A stretch of DNA of 16,621 nt from Thermaceae bacterium (GCA_026989475.1 JALSJG010000144.1:1-16621); one strand, 5' to 3'; positions 1 through 7,329 are shown, numbered from the stretch's first letter. Numbers and translations are program-made. The notes: generated by a model from the letters alone, not told the origin.

Positions 1-278
1 GGGCGGGGGCGTTCTCCGGCCTTGAGTCCCTTCCCGACGAGGCCGTGCGGGAGCGGCTCCTCGCCTTTAAGGGCGTGGGACCCTGGACCGTGGACATGGT
101 TTTGATCTTCGGGCTCGGCCGCGAGGACGTCTGGCCGGCCTCGGACCTCGGCCTCGTGCAGCAGGCGATGCGGCACTTTGGCCTTGGCTCCCGGGAGGAG
201 GTCGCCCGGCTCGGCGCGCGCTTCCGGCCTTACCGCTCGGTGGCCGCCCACTACCTCTGGGCGGAGAACGACGCGTAG
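1..278 (+). CDS. alkA: DNA-3-methyladenine glycosylase II (AlkA-type), 3' end only
   Basis: Base-excision repair enzyme that removes alkylated purines from DNA. Only the last 91 codons are in the window; the reading frame begins at base 3 and the 5' part lies outside. The visible part contains the helix-hairpin-helix GPD signature, KGVGPWTVDMVL, followed by WPASDLGL. The Asp of this stretch sits where AlkA has its catalytic Asp in FPxxD. The tail YLWAEND resembles the usual C-terminal end of AlkA-like proteins. It ends in TAG, with the sugar kinase gene starting about 10 bases later. It has no evident link to the aromatic operon. Assignment to the HhH-GPD superfamily is firm; AlkA as against another subfamily (such as a MutY or Nth relative) is likely from the GVGPWTV motif but not proven from the fragment. 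Confidence 0.85.
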   Translation, partial: AGAFSGLESLPDEAVRERLLAFKGVGPWTVDMVLIFGLGREDVWPASDLGLVQQAMRHFGLGSREEVARLGARFRPYRSVAAHYLWAENDA

Positions 279-287
279 GCTTTGGGC

Positions 288-1187
288 ATGTTGCTCGCGC
301 TTGGAGACTACGCCTGGGACGTTTTGGTCCGGCCCCGGGCGCCCTTTCGCGCCGGGGAGGACCTACCCGGCGAGGTCCGGCTCGCCCCCGGGGGCGGGGC
401 CGCGAACGTCGCCGTCTGGGCGAGCCGCATGGGGGCCGCGAGCGGCTTTCTCGGCAAGGTGGGGGACGACTTCTTCGGCCGTCTCGCCGAGGAAGAGCTC
501 CGCTCCGAGGGGGTCCGGCCCTTTTTGGTCAGGGACCCGGCCCACGCCACCGCCGCCGTCGCGGTCTGGGTGGACGCCGCCGGCGAGCGCACCCAGATCT
601 ATAGCTACGGGGCCGACTACTTTTTGACCCCGGAAGCGCTCCCCGAGGCGGCCTTCCGGGGAGCGCGCCATCTTTTCGTCTCCGGCTGGGCGCTCTTTAC
701 CGACCCGCCGAGGGGTGCGGTGCAAGAAGCGGCAAAAAGGCTGCGCCCCTTGAGCCTCGACCCCGCCTCCGCCCGGCGCATCCAGGAGATGGGCCCCTCG
801 GCCTATTTGGAGCTCGTGCGCGGGCTAAAGCCCGCCTGGTTTTTCCCAAACCGCATGGAAGCCCAGGTCCTCTCCGGGGAGCGGGATCCCGAGGCCGCCG
901 CCCGGGTGCTCCGCGAGCGGCTCCCTGGGACCCAGGTGGTGGTCAAGCTCGACGCCGAGGGGGCGCTGGTGCCCGCCGAGGGCTGCTTCGTGCACATCCC
1001 CGCGCCGCCGGTTCCGGTGGTGGACGCGACCGGCGCCGGCGACGCCTTCGCCGGGGTCTTCCTCGCGGGGCTTTTGGCCGGTCGGAACCCGATCGAGGCC
1101 GCCCGGGCCGCGGTCCTGGTGGCGAGCTGGGTGGTGGGCCGGGTGGGGGCACGGCCGGGCGGCGCGTTTCCCCGCCCCTACCGCTAG
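288..1187 (+). CDS. PfkB-family carbohydrate kinase
   Basis: ATP-dependent sugar (or nucleoside) kinase of the ribokinase/PfkB superfamily, 299 residues, a usual length for the family. The N-terminal substrate-binding signature GGGAAN is at residues 35-40. The C-terminal signature DATGAGD is at 246-252; its last Asp (252) is the expected catalytic base and the GAG the anion hole. The middle reads like the 2-keto-3-deoxygluconate kinase/ribokinase branch, but the sugar cannot be read from sequence. The ATG at 288 gives the normal start MLLALGD; a TTG at 282 in the same frame is possible. There is no clear ribosome binding site, so translation may be coupled to the glycosylase gene just upstream. 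The stop overlaps the stop of the convergent regulator gene. Confidence 0.88.
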   Translation: MLLALGDYAWDVLVRPRAPFRAGEDLPGEVRLAPGGGAANVAVWASRMGAASGFLGKVGDDFFGRLAEEELRSEGVRPFLVRDPAHATAAVAVWVDAAGERTQIYSYGADYFLTPEALPEAAFRGARHLFVSGWALFTDPPRGAVQEAAKRLRPLSLDPASARRIQEMGPSAYLELVRGLKPAWFFPNRMEAQVLSGERDPEAAARVLRERLPGTQVVVKLDAEGALVPAEGCFVHIPAPPVPVVDATGAGDAFAGVFLAGLLAGRNPIEAARAAVLVASWVVGRVGARPGGAFPRPYR

Positions 1188-2626
1188 CCGTCGAGCAGCG
1201 CCCGGGCCCTGAGGGCCAGATGGATTTGCGCGAGGGTCTGCGGGTCCCTCAGGCTACCCCCCAGGGCCTGTTCGATCTTGGCTAGCCGGTAGCGGAGCGT
1301 GTTGGGGTGAACGTGCAGGGCCTCGGCGGCGGCCTCGGCCCGGCCCCCGTGGGCGAGGTAGACCTCCAGCGTACGGATCAGCTTCTCCTCCAGGGGTAGA
1401 AAGCGCTCGACCAGGGCCCGGAGATCCTCCCGGGACTGTTGCAGGAGCACCCAGGCCACCGGGTCGAGTTGCTCGAAGCCCGCGGGTCCTTCGTCCCCGC
1501 TCGCCTTCAGCGCGATCAGGGCCTCGCGGTAGGCGGCCGGTACCTCGGAGAGCGGGCGGTGGCGGGCGGAATACCCGATCCTCACGGAGCTTCCCAGGGC
1601 GGAAGCCAGTCCGGCGGCCTCCCGTTCCGGCGCGTGGGTCTGCCAGAGCACGACCGCCCGTCCGGCCCGGGCGGTGACCAGGTAGCCGGTTCCCAGCCGG
1701 GAGAGGTAGGCCGCCGCCCGGTGACGGAGTTCCTGCAGTACCCGGCGGCGACGCTCCTCGGCCAGCCGGTGCTCGCCGGGGATCGGGGGGGGCTCCGCCA
1801 GCGCCAGCACGTAGGGCAGCTCGGGCAAAAAACCAAACGCCATCGCCCGGCGCTCGTCGGCCGCGCGTTCGAGGAGGTCGTCGAGGAGGGCGGCACGGAG
1901 CCCCTCCTCTTCGACCCGCTGGGCCTGGGCGAGGAGATTCTTGGCGGTCAGCACCTGGGCGGCGAGGTGCAAAAACCCCCGGGCTTGGGTCAGGGCCTCA
2001 GGGCTGCCCCAGGCGACGAGCAAGGCTTCTCCGGCGGGAAGGGCGAGGTGCCGGGAGCTCTCTCCCGGGCGCTCGGGAAGTTCGGGGGGAACCGGGCCCG
2101 CGCCCGCGATCCGCTCCCCCCAGGGCGCGACCAGGGCCACCGGGAGCCGGGTCCAGCGGTGGAGGGTCTCCACCAGGCGGGCTTCGTTCTCGGCGAGTCC
2201 CTCGAGCGTTTCCACCAGCGGGCCGAGCGTAAGCAGTCGGGGGAAGCAGGCGTCCAAAGCTCGGCGCTGGGCCTCGCGAGCGATCTCGGCGATCTCGCTC
2301 CAGGGCGGGAGCACGGCCAGGCCGAGGCCGTGTCTGCGGCAGGCCTCGATTAGCTCGGGTTCAGGGTGCTTGCAAAACACCCCGGAACCCCGTTGCCGCT
2401 GCAACCGGTGGGCGAGACCGGCGTGGCCGCGCTCGGCCACCACCACCGCGTGGGCCAGGGCGGGCACCCACTCCTTCTCGCGCCCCACCCAGGCCACCGG
2501 GAGCGGGCTTGGCACCAGGCGCTTGAGCCCGAGGTTTTCCGCCAGTCCGTCGAAGGCGATCACCAGGTCCCCCAAAAGAACCCGAGGGTTTTGTTGGTTT
2601 TTACCAAGGAACTCGCAATTTTGCAA
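1184..2626 (-). CDS. PucR-family transcriptional regulator
   Basis: Likely controls the divergent aromatic catabolic operon. Layout on the longest frame (480 residues): PucR N-terminal ligand-sensing domain at about 17-130, a GGDEF-like CdaR/PucR central domain at about 225-380 (ending in a VRIGYSARHRPLSEV-type stretch followed by a YREALIAL helix), and a C-terminal HTH_30 domain at about 419-457 with the hallmark VHPNTLRYRLAKIE. PucR-family members are usually activators that respond to a small metabolite; the effector here is unknown. The start is uncertain: TTG at 2626 is the longest, but it has no ribosome site and the leading residues do not resemble the family. TTG at 2575 or GTG at 2563 better match the start of a PucR domain (LGDLVIAFDGL). 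The 3' end overlaps the kinase stop. Family call is firm, start weak, target inferred from divergence. Confidence 0.9.
   Translation of the reverse strand: MQNCEFLGKNQQNPRVLLGDLVIAFDGLAENLGLKRLVPSPLPVAWVGREKEWVPALAHAVVVAERGHAGLAHRLQRQRGSGVFCKHPEPELIEACRRHGLGLAVLPPWSEIAEIAREAQRRALDACFPRLLTLGPLVETLEGLAENEARLVETLHRWTRLPVALVAPWGERIAGAGPVPPELPERPGESSRHLALPAGEALLVAWGSPEALTQARGFLHLAAQVLTAKNLLAQAQRVEEEGLRAALLDDLLERAADERRAMAFGFLPELPYVLALAEPPPIPGEHRLAEERRRRVLQELRHRAAAYLSRLGTGYLVTARAGRAVVLWQTHAPEREAAGLASALGSSVRIGYSARHRPLSEVPAAYREALIALKASGDEGPAGFEQLDPVAWVLLQQSREDLRALVERFLPLEEKLIRTLEVYLAHGGRAEAAAEALHVHPNTLRYRLAKIEQALGGSLRDPQTLAQIHLALRARALLDG
2598..2626 (-). promoter_or_regulatory. Candidate promoter for the PucR-type gene
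   Basis: On the minus strand TTGCAA (2626-2621) and TAAAAA (2603-2598) are separated by 17 bases, each matching four of six consensus positions of a housekeeping promoter. Transcription would begin near 2591, inside the longest reading frame. That would rule out the TTG start at 2626 and favour 2575 or 2563 with a very short leader. The -10 overlaps a small inverted repeat, TTGGT-4-ACCAA (2594-2607). This is a visual match only. Confidence 0.3.
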
Positions 2627-2637
2627 GGGATTGCCGA

Positions 2638-2647
2638 GACAATTGTC
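2638..2647. repeat. Perfect 10-bp palindrome in the divergent region
   Basis: GACAATTGTC reads the same on both strands. It lies between the regulator and the operon, just upstream of the 12-bp inverted repeat. It may be part of a regulator site; a single 10-bp palindrome in an AT-rich stretch can also arise by chance. Confidence 0.35.
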
Positions 2648-2650
2648 CTA

Positions 2651-2681
2651 AACAACAAAAAGTTTCCTCCTTTTTGTTGTT
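2651..2681. promoter_or_regulatory. 12-bp perfect inverted repeat, probable operator
   Basis: AACAACAAAAAG and its exact reverse complement CTTTTTGTTGTT are separated by 7 bases. The centre-to-centre distance is 19 bases, close to two helical turns, as expected for a dimeric DNA-binding protein. The repeat is AT-rich in otherwise very GC-rich DNA and lies about 60 bases before the TTG start of the operon. A weak -10-like TACGCT at 2685-2690 follows it, which would put the repeat over the -35 region. No convincing -35 box was seen. The most likely ligand is the adjacent PucR-type regulator (inference). An RNA hairpin role is less likely because an A/T stem would be weak in a thermophile. Confidence 0.6.
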
Positions 2682-2730
2682 CCATACGCTTTCCCGGGGT
2701 CCGGGGATTCGGGCATGCTCAAGCCCAAAC

Positions 2731-2740
2731 GGGAGGTGAG
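2731..2740 (+). promoter_or_regulatory. Strong ribosome binding site fixing the TTG start of the first operon gene
   Basis: GGGAGGTGAG is complementary to the 3' end of bacterial 16S rRNA over GGAGGTGA. Its GGAGG core lies 6 bases before TTG at 2743. No ATG or GTG in the right frame competes, so the TTG start is well supported. Confidence 0.8.
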
Positions 2741-2742
2741 GT

Positions 2743-3621
2743 TTGCTCGAGGGATCCGTGGTTCCACTGGTGACCCCGTTCCGGGATGGGGCGGTAGACG
2801 AACAAGCGTTTGCTCGGCTGGCCGAGCGGCAGATCGCCGCGGGGAGCCACGGGCTCTCGGTGGGGGGGACGACCGGAGAGCCGGCCGCCCTTCACCCGGG
2901 CGAGCGCAAACGGCTGATCGCGATCGCGGTGGAGGTCGCCGCCGGGCGGGTGCCGGTCCTCGCCGGAACCGGGAGCGCCCATCTCGAGGAGACGATCGCG
3001 CTCACCCGCTACGCCCGCGAGGCCGGGGCCGACGCCGCGATGGTCATCGTGCCCTACTACACGAAACCGAACCCCGAGGGCCTCTTTCGCTACTTCGAGG
3101 CGGTGCTCAAGGCCGTTCCCGAGTTCCCGGTGGTGGTCTACAACATTCCCGGCCGGGCCTGCATCTCGATGCCGGTCGAGGTCATGGCCCGCCTCCGGGA
3201 ACGCTACCCCTGGCTCATCGGGGTCAAGCACTCGGTGCGGGACCTCGACGTCGTCACCGAGACGATCCGCCTTCTGGGCGAGGAGTTCGCCGTCTTCTGC
3301 GGGCTCGAGTCGCTTTCCTACCCGATGCTCGCCCTGGGGGCGCGGGGGATGATCGCGGCCACCGCCAACCTGGTGCCGGAGAAGGTGGCGGCGCTCTACG
3401 AGGCGGTACGGGATGGCGACCACGCCCGAGCCCGGGCCCTCCACTACGAGCTTTACGAGCTCAACGACGCGATCTTCTGGGAGACCAACCCGATTCCCCT
3501 CAAGTACTTGATGGCCAAGGCGGGGTTGCTCCGGGCCGAGTGGCGGCCCCCGCTCGGCCCCCCGAGCCCGGAGGTGGCCGAGCGGCTCGACCGGCTCGCC
3601 GCGCGCTGGGGGTGGGGATGA
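2743..3621 (+). CDS. DapA-family class I aldolase (DHDPS/NAL family), probable pathway aldolase
   Basis: Schiff-base aldolase of the dihydrodipicolinate synthase/N-acetylneuraminate lyase family, 292 residues, full length. Visible residues: GTTGE at 42-46, the YY pair at 105-106, YNIPGR with Tyr133 and Arg138, and the Schiff-base Lys162 in GVKHS. These match the DHDPS layout. The usual SGDD-type stretch after the lysine is replaced by CGLES (186-190), suggesting a different aldehyde substrate. As first gene of an HPA operon lacking visible HpaH and HpaI, it may cleave (and perhaps first hydrate) the C7 2-oxo-diacid to pyruvate and succinic semialdehyde, by analogy with hydratase-aldolases of this family (NahE, PhdJ). 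A true lysine-pathway DapA is the main alternative, disfavoured by context. TTG start set by the strong ribosome site; the stop overlaps the next ATG. Confidence 0.87.
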   Translation: MLEGSVVPLVTPFRDGAVDEQAFARLAERQIAAGSHGLSVGGTTGEPAALHPGERKRLIAIAVEVAAGRVPVLAGTGSAHLEETIALTRYAREAGADAAMVIVPYYTKPNPEGLFRYFEAVLKAVPEFPVVVYNIPGRACISMPVEVMARLRERYPWLIGVKHSVRDLDVVTETIRLLGEEFAVFCGLESLSYPMLALGARGMIAATANLVPEKVAALYEAVRDGDHARARALHYELYELNDAIFWETNPIPLKYLMAKAGLLRAEWRPPLGPPSPEVAERLDRLAARWGWG

Positions 3622-4364
3622 GAACGGCTCGAATCCTGGCCGACGGGAGGGTGCGGGAGGTGCGGCTCGAGCACGGCCGGTTGATCGACGAGTCGGGCCG
3701 CGACCACGATCCGGAGACCGCCACCTTTCTCCTGCCCTTCGAGCCCGGAACGATCTTTGGCCTGGCCCTGAACTACCGCGGCCACGCCGGCGAGCTGGGG
3801 CTTTCGGAGCCGGAGGAGCCGGTGCTCTTTCTCAAGCCGGCGGCGAGCCTTGTGCCCCACCGGGCCCCGGTGGAGCGTCCGCGCGGGGTGCGCTACCTGC
3901 ACTACGAAGCCGAGCTCGCGGTGGTGATCGGGCGGGCAGGCCGGCGGATCCCCGAGCGGGAGGCGATGGACTACGTGCTGGGCTATACCGTGGCCAACGA
4001 TGTGACCGTCCGCGACTTCGTGGGCAACCTTTTCCGCCCCCCGGTCAAGGCGAAGGGCTGGGACACCTTCACCCCCCTCGGTCCCTACCTGGTGACCCGG
4101 GACGAGGTCGCGGACCCCCACGACCTTTCCCTCGCCGCCTACGTCAACGGCGAGCTTCGTCAGCGGGGGCACACCTCCGAGATGGTCCACGCGATCCCGG
4201 AGATCATCGCCTACCTGAGCCGGTTCCTGACCCTAAAGCCCTACGACGTGATCCTCACCGGTACCCCCCGGGGCCTCTCGCCGGTGGCCGCGGGGGACGT
4301 GATGCGAATCGAGGTGGAGGGCGTGGGGGTGCTCGAGAACCCGGTGGTGGAGGAGGCGGCATGA
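3618..4364 (+). CDS. hpaG: Fumarylacetoacetate hydrolase-fold enzyme, HpaG-like isomerase/decarboxylase
   Basis: Single FAH domain, 248 residues. Metal ligands are visible as Glu97 and Glu99 in HYEAELAVVIG and Asp128 in VANDVT. The lid stretch KGWDTFTPLGP (146-156) and the TGTPRGL loop (214-220) are typical of the 2-hydroxyhepta-2,4-diene-1,7-dioate isomerase/5-oxopent-3-ene-1,2,5-tricarboxylate decarboxylase group. In enteric bacteria HpaG is a fusion of two such domains; here only one is present. Its expected job is decarboxylation and/or isomerisation of the ring-cleavage product made by HpaE. HpaH hydratase is in the same fold, so that activity cannot be excluded. The ATG overlaps the preceding TGA (ATGA), and the stop overlaps the next ATG in the same way. 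Confidence 0.85.
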   Translation: MRTARILADGRVREVRLEHGRLIDESGRDHDPETATFLLPFEPGTIFGLALNYRGHAGELGLSEPEEPVLFLKPAASLVPHRAPVERPRGVRYLHYEAELAVVIGRAGRRIPEREAMDYVLGYTVANDVTVRDFVGNLFRPPVKAKGWDTFTPLGPYLVTRDEVADPHDLSLAAYVNGELRQRGHTSEMVHAIPEIIAYLSRFLTLKPYDVILTGTPRGLSPVAAGDVMRIEVEGVGVLENPVVEEAA

Positions 4365-5887
4365 AGCGCGCCTGGGATTCCCGCTTCATCGAGGAGGTGC
4401 AAAGGCGTCTCGAAGGCACCACGATCGCGCACTTCATCGACGGCAACTTCGTGGAAAGTGTCTCGGGGGAGACCTTCGAGACCTTGGATCCGGCCACCAA
4501 CCGCCCCCTGGCCCGGGTCGCCCGGGGCGGGGAGGAGGACGTGGACCGGGCGGTACGGGCCGCCCGCCGTGCTTTCGACGAGGGCCCCTGGCCGCGGATG
4601 CCCGCCCGGGAGCGGCGACGCTACCTCGAGCGCGTGGCCGAGCTGATCGAGAAGTACGCCGACGAGCTGGCGGTGCTCGAGTGCCTGGACACGGGGCAGG
4701 TGATGCGCATCATCCGCGGCGGGCAGGTTCCCCGGGCGGCGGCGAACTTTCGTTTCTACGCGGAAAAGGCCGAGGCCGCCTTCGACGGCCGGAGCTTCCC
4801 GGTGGACGACCGCTTCCTCTACTACACCTTCCGCCAGCCGGTGGGGGTGGCCGGGCTGATCACGCCCTGGAACACGCCCCTGATGCTCGCCACCTGGAAG
4901 CTCGCTCCCTGCCTTGCGGCCGGCAACACCTGCGTGCTGAAGCCGGCCGAGTGGTCGCCGCTTTCCGCCTGGATGCTGGCGCGCATCTTCGCCGAGGCCG
5001 AGCTCCCCCCGGGGGTGGTGAACGTCGTGCAGGGGTACGGGGAGGAGGCGGGGGCACCGCTCGTCGCCCACCCGGGCGTCCAGCTGATCAGCTTCACCGG
5101 CGAGACCACCACCGGCAAGATCATCATGCGGACCGGTGCCGAGACGCTGAAACGCTATTCCTTCGAACTCGGCGGCAAGAGCCCCGCGATCGTCTTCGCC
5201 GACGCCGATCTCGACCGGGCGCTCGACGGGGTGATCTTCCAGATCTTCAGCCTAAACGGGGAGCGCTGCACCGCGAACTCGCGACTTTTGGTCGAGCGCC
5301 CGGTGTATGCCGAGTTCGTTGAGCGGGTCGTCGCGCGGGCCCGGAAGATCCGGGTCGGGCATCCCCTGGATCCCGAGGCCGAGGTGGGGCCGCTCATCCA
5401 CCCCGAGCACCTGACCCGGGTGGAGGCTTTCGTCGAGGAGGCCAAGCGGGAGGGGGCCCGGGTGCTCGCCGGCGGGCACCGGGTGGGGAGCGAGGGGAAT
5501 TACTACGCCCCCACCGTGCTCGAGGTCCGTCCCGGGATGCGGATCGAGCAGGAGGAGGTCTTCGGGCCGGTGCTCGGGGTCATGCCCTTCGACGACGAGG
5601 ACGAGGCGGTGCGGATCGCCAACGGGGTGCGTTACGGGCTCGCCGCCTACGTCTGGACCCGGGACGTGACCCGCGCCCACCGGCTCGCCCGCCGGATCGA
5701 GGCGGGGATGATCTGGATCAACAGCCACAACGTTCGCCACCTCCCCACCCCCTTCGGGGGGATGAAGGAGTCGGGGATCGGGCGCGAGGGCGGGGACTAC
5801 AGCTTCGCCTTCTACACCGAGGAAAAAAGCGTCATGGTCCCGCTCGGCGAGCACCCGATCCCGCGCTTTGGAAAGGAGGGAAGCTAG
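4361..5887 (+). CDS. hpaE: 5-carboxymethyl-2-hydroxymuconate semialdehyde dehydrogenase
   Basis: NAD(P)-dependent aldehyde dehydrogenase that oxidises the HpaD ring-cleavage product. 508 residues, close to HpaE length. Catalytic features: Asn171 in PWN, cofactor Lys194 in KPAEW, FTGETTTG nucleotide loop at 245-252, general base Glu269 in FELGGKSP, nucleophile Cys303 in NGERCTANSR, and EEVFGPV near residue 400. The NGERCTANSR sequence and the IxMxTGAETLKR stretch are characteristic of the HpaE branch rather than general ALDHs. A GGAGGAGG ribosome site precedes the ATG, which overlaps the hpaG-like stop. The neighbours HpaB and HpaD confirm the assignment. Cytoplasmic, expected tetramer (family knowledge). 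Confidence 0.93.
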   Translation: MKRAWDSRFIEEVQRRLEGTTIAHFIDGNFVESVSGETFETLDPATNRPLARVARGGEEDVDRAVRAARRAFDEGPWPRMPARERRRYLERVAELIEKYADELAVLECLDTGQVMRIIRGGQVPRAAANFRFYAEKAEAAFDGRSFPVDDRFLYYTFRQPVGVAGLITPWNTPLMLATWKLAPCLAAGNTCVLKPAEWSPLSAWMLARIFAEAELPPGVVNVVQGYGEEAGAPLVAHPGVQLISFTGETTTGKIIMRTGAETLKRYSFELGGKSPAIVFADADLDRALDGVIFQIFSLNGERCTANSRLLVERPVYAEFVERVVARARKIRVGHPLDPEAEVGPLIHPEHLTRVEAFVEEAKREGARVLAGGHRVGSEGNYYAPTVLEVRPGMRIEQEEVFGPVLGVMPFDDEDEAVRIANGVRYGLAAYVWTRDVTRAHRLARRIEAGMIWINSHNVRHLPTPFGGMKESGIGREGGDYSFAFYTEEKSVMVPLGEHPIPRFGKEGS

Positions 5888-7329
5888 TGGCCCGGACGGG
5901 TGCGGAGTACATCGAGGCCCTGCGGACGAACCCCCCGAACCTCTGGCTCAAGGGGGAACGGGTGGAGGACCCCACCACCCACCCCGCTTTTGCCGGGGTC
6001 GTGCGTTCGATGGCGGCGCTTTACGACCTGCAGCACGACCCGGCCTGGCGGGAGCGGCTTACCTACCCCTCTCCCAAGACCGGCCAGCCGGTGGGGATGA
6101 GCTTCCTCGAGTCCAAGACCCGGGAGGACCTCCGGCGGCGCGGGATCGCCTACAAGGTCTGGGCGGACCGCACCCTTGGCCTGATGGGGCGCACCCCCGA
6201 CTACCTGAACGCGGCCCTTACCGCCTACGCCCAGGCGGCCGAGTTCTTCGCCCAGGGGGACCCGCAGTTCGCCGAGAACGTGCGGAATTACTACGAGTAC
6301 GTCCGCGAGCACGACCTCTGCACCACCCACGCGCTCACCAACCCCCAGGTCAACCGGTCCAAGGGGCCCGCCGAGCAGCCCGACCCCTACATCCCGGTGG
6401 GGGTGGTCCGCGAGACCAAGGAAGGGGTGATCGTGCGGGGCGCCCGCATGCTCGCCACCCTTCCGCTGGCCGACGAGATCCTGGTTTTTCCCTCCACGGT
6501 CCTCAAGAACGAGCCGGGGGCCGAGCGGTACGCCCTTGCCTTCGCGCTGCCCACCAACACCCCCGGGCTGCACTTCGTGTGCCGGGAGCCGCTCGCCGGG
6601 GACTCGGCCTTCGATCACCCGGTCTCCTCGCGCTTTGAGGAGATGGACGCGATGGCGATCTTCGATGACGTGCTCGTGCCCTGGGAGCGGATCTTCATCC
6701 TCGGCTCGGTGGAGCTTACCAACCGGGCCTACGCCGACACCGGCGCGCTCCACCACATGGCCCACCAGGTGGTGGTCCACAAGGTGGCGAAGACCGAGGC
6801 CTTCCTCGGGCTGGTGGCGCTCATGGCTGAGGGCATCGGGGCCGACCGCTTCGGGCACGTGCAGGAGAAGATCGCCGAGGTCATCGTCTACCTCGAGGCG
6901 ATGCGGGCGTTTTGGCGGGCGGCGGAGGAGGAGGGCGAGGCCAACGCCTACGGGGTCTTCGTCCCCAGCCGGGCCAAGCTCGACGGAGCCCGCAACCTTT
7001 ACCCCCGGCTCTATCCCCGCATCCGGGAGATCGTCCAGCAGATCGGGGCGGGGGGGTTGATCCTCCTGCCCTCGGAGCGGGATCTCGAGGGACCGCTCGC
7101 GGAGGCGATGGCGAAATACCTGCAGGGACGGAACCTCGAGGCGCGTAAAAAGCTCCAGCTCTTCCGGCTGGCCTGGGACATGACCCTTTCCGGGTTCGGC
7201 GCCCGGCAGGAACTCTACGAGCGCTTCTTCTTCGGGGACCCGGTGCGGATGTACCAGGCGCTCTACGAGGTATACGACAAGGAGCCCTACAAGGAGCGAA
7301 TCCGCCGGTTCCTGGGATGGGAGGACTAG
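5887..7329 (+). CDS. hpaB: 4-hydroxyphenylacetate 3-monooxygenase, oxygenase component
   Basis: Flavin-dependent hydroxylase that uses reduced FAD and O2 to turn 4-hydroxyphenylacetate into 3,4-dihydroxyphenylacetate. 480 residues, the size of the short thermophile HpaB type. Family marks: the GRTPDY stretch (101-106) holds the Arg and Tyr (102, 106) corresponding to substrate-binding residues known in Thermus HpaB, with a His at 142 or 148 as the third. CTTHALTNPQVNR (145-157) and VLVPWERIF are typical of the family. It needs a separate flavin reductase (HpaC), which is not in this window. The GTG start overlaps the hpaE stop (TAGTG) and is preceded by AAAGGAGGG. The hpaD ATG follows the stop directly. 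Confidence 0.95.
   Translation: MARTGAEYIEALRTNPPNLWLKGERVEDPTTHPAFAGVVRSMAALYDLQHDPAWRERLTYPSPKTGQPVGMSFLESKTREDLRRRGIAYKVWADRTLGLMGRTPDYLNAALTAYAQAAEFFAQGDPQFAENVRNYYEYVREHDLCTTHALTNPQVNRSKGPAEQPDPYIPVGVVRETKEGVIVRGARMLATLPLADEILVFPSTVLKNEPGAERYALAFALPTNTPGLHFVCREPLAGDSAFDHPVSSRFEEMDAMAIFDDVLVPWERIFILGSVELTNRAYADTGALHHMAHQVVVHKVAKTEAFLGLVALMAEGIGADRFGHVQEKIAEVIVYLEAMRAFWRAAEEEGEANAYGVFVPSRAKLDGARNLYPRLYPRIREIVQQIGAGGLILLPSERDLEGPLAEAMAKYLQGRNLEARKKLQLFRLAWDMTLSGFGARQELYERFFFGDPVRMYQALYEVYDKEPYKERIRRFLGWED

Noticed and set aside
2651..2681. Inverted repeat as a transcription terminator or attenuator
   Set aside because: It lies between divergent promoters, not after a gene. The A/T stem would be unstable as RNA at high temperature, and no T-run follows as expected of a terminator.
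2715..3617. Upstream extension of the HpaG-like frame through the aldolase gene
   Set aside because: The extension is an out-of-frame shadow of the aldolase; the FAH protein starts at ATG 3618 overlapping the aldolase stop.
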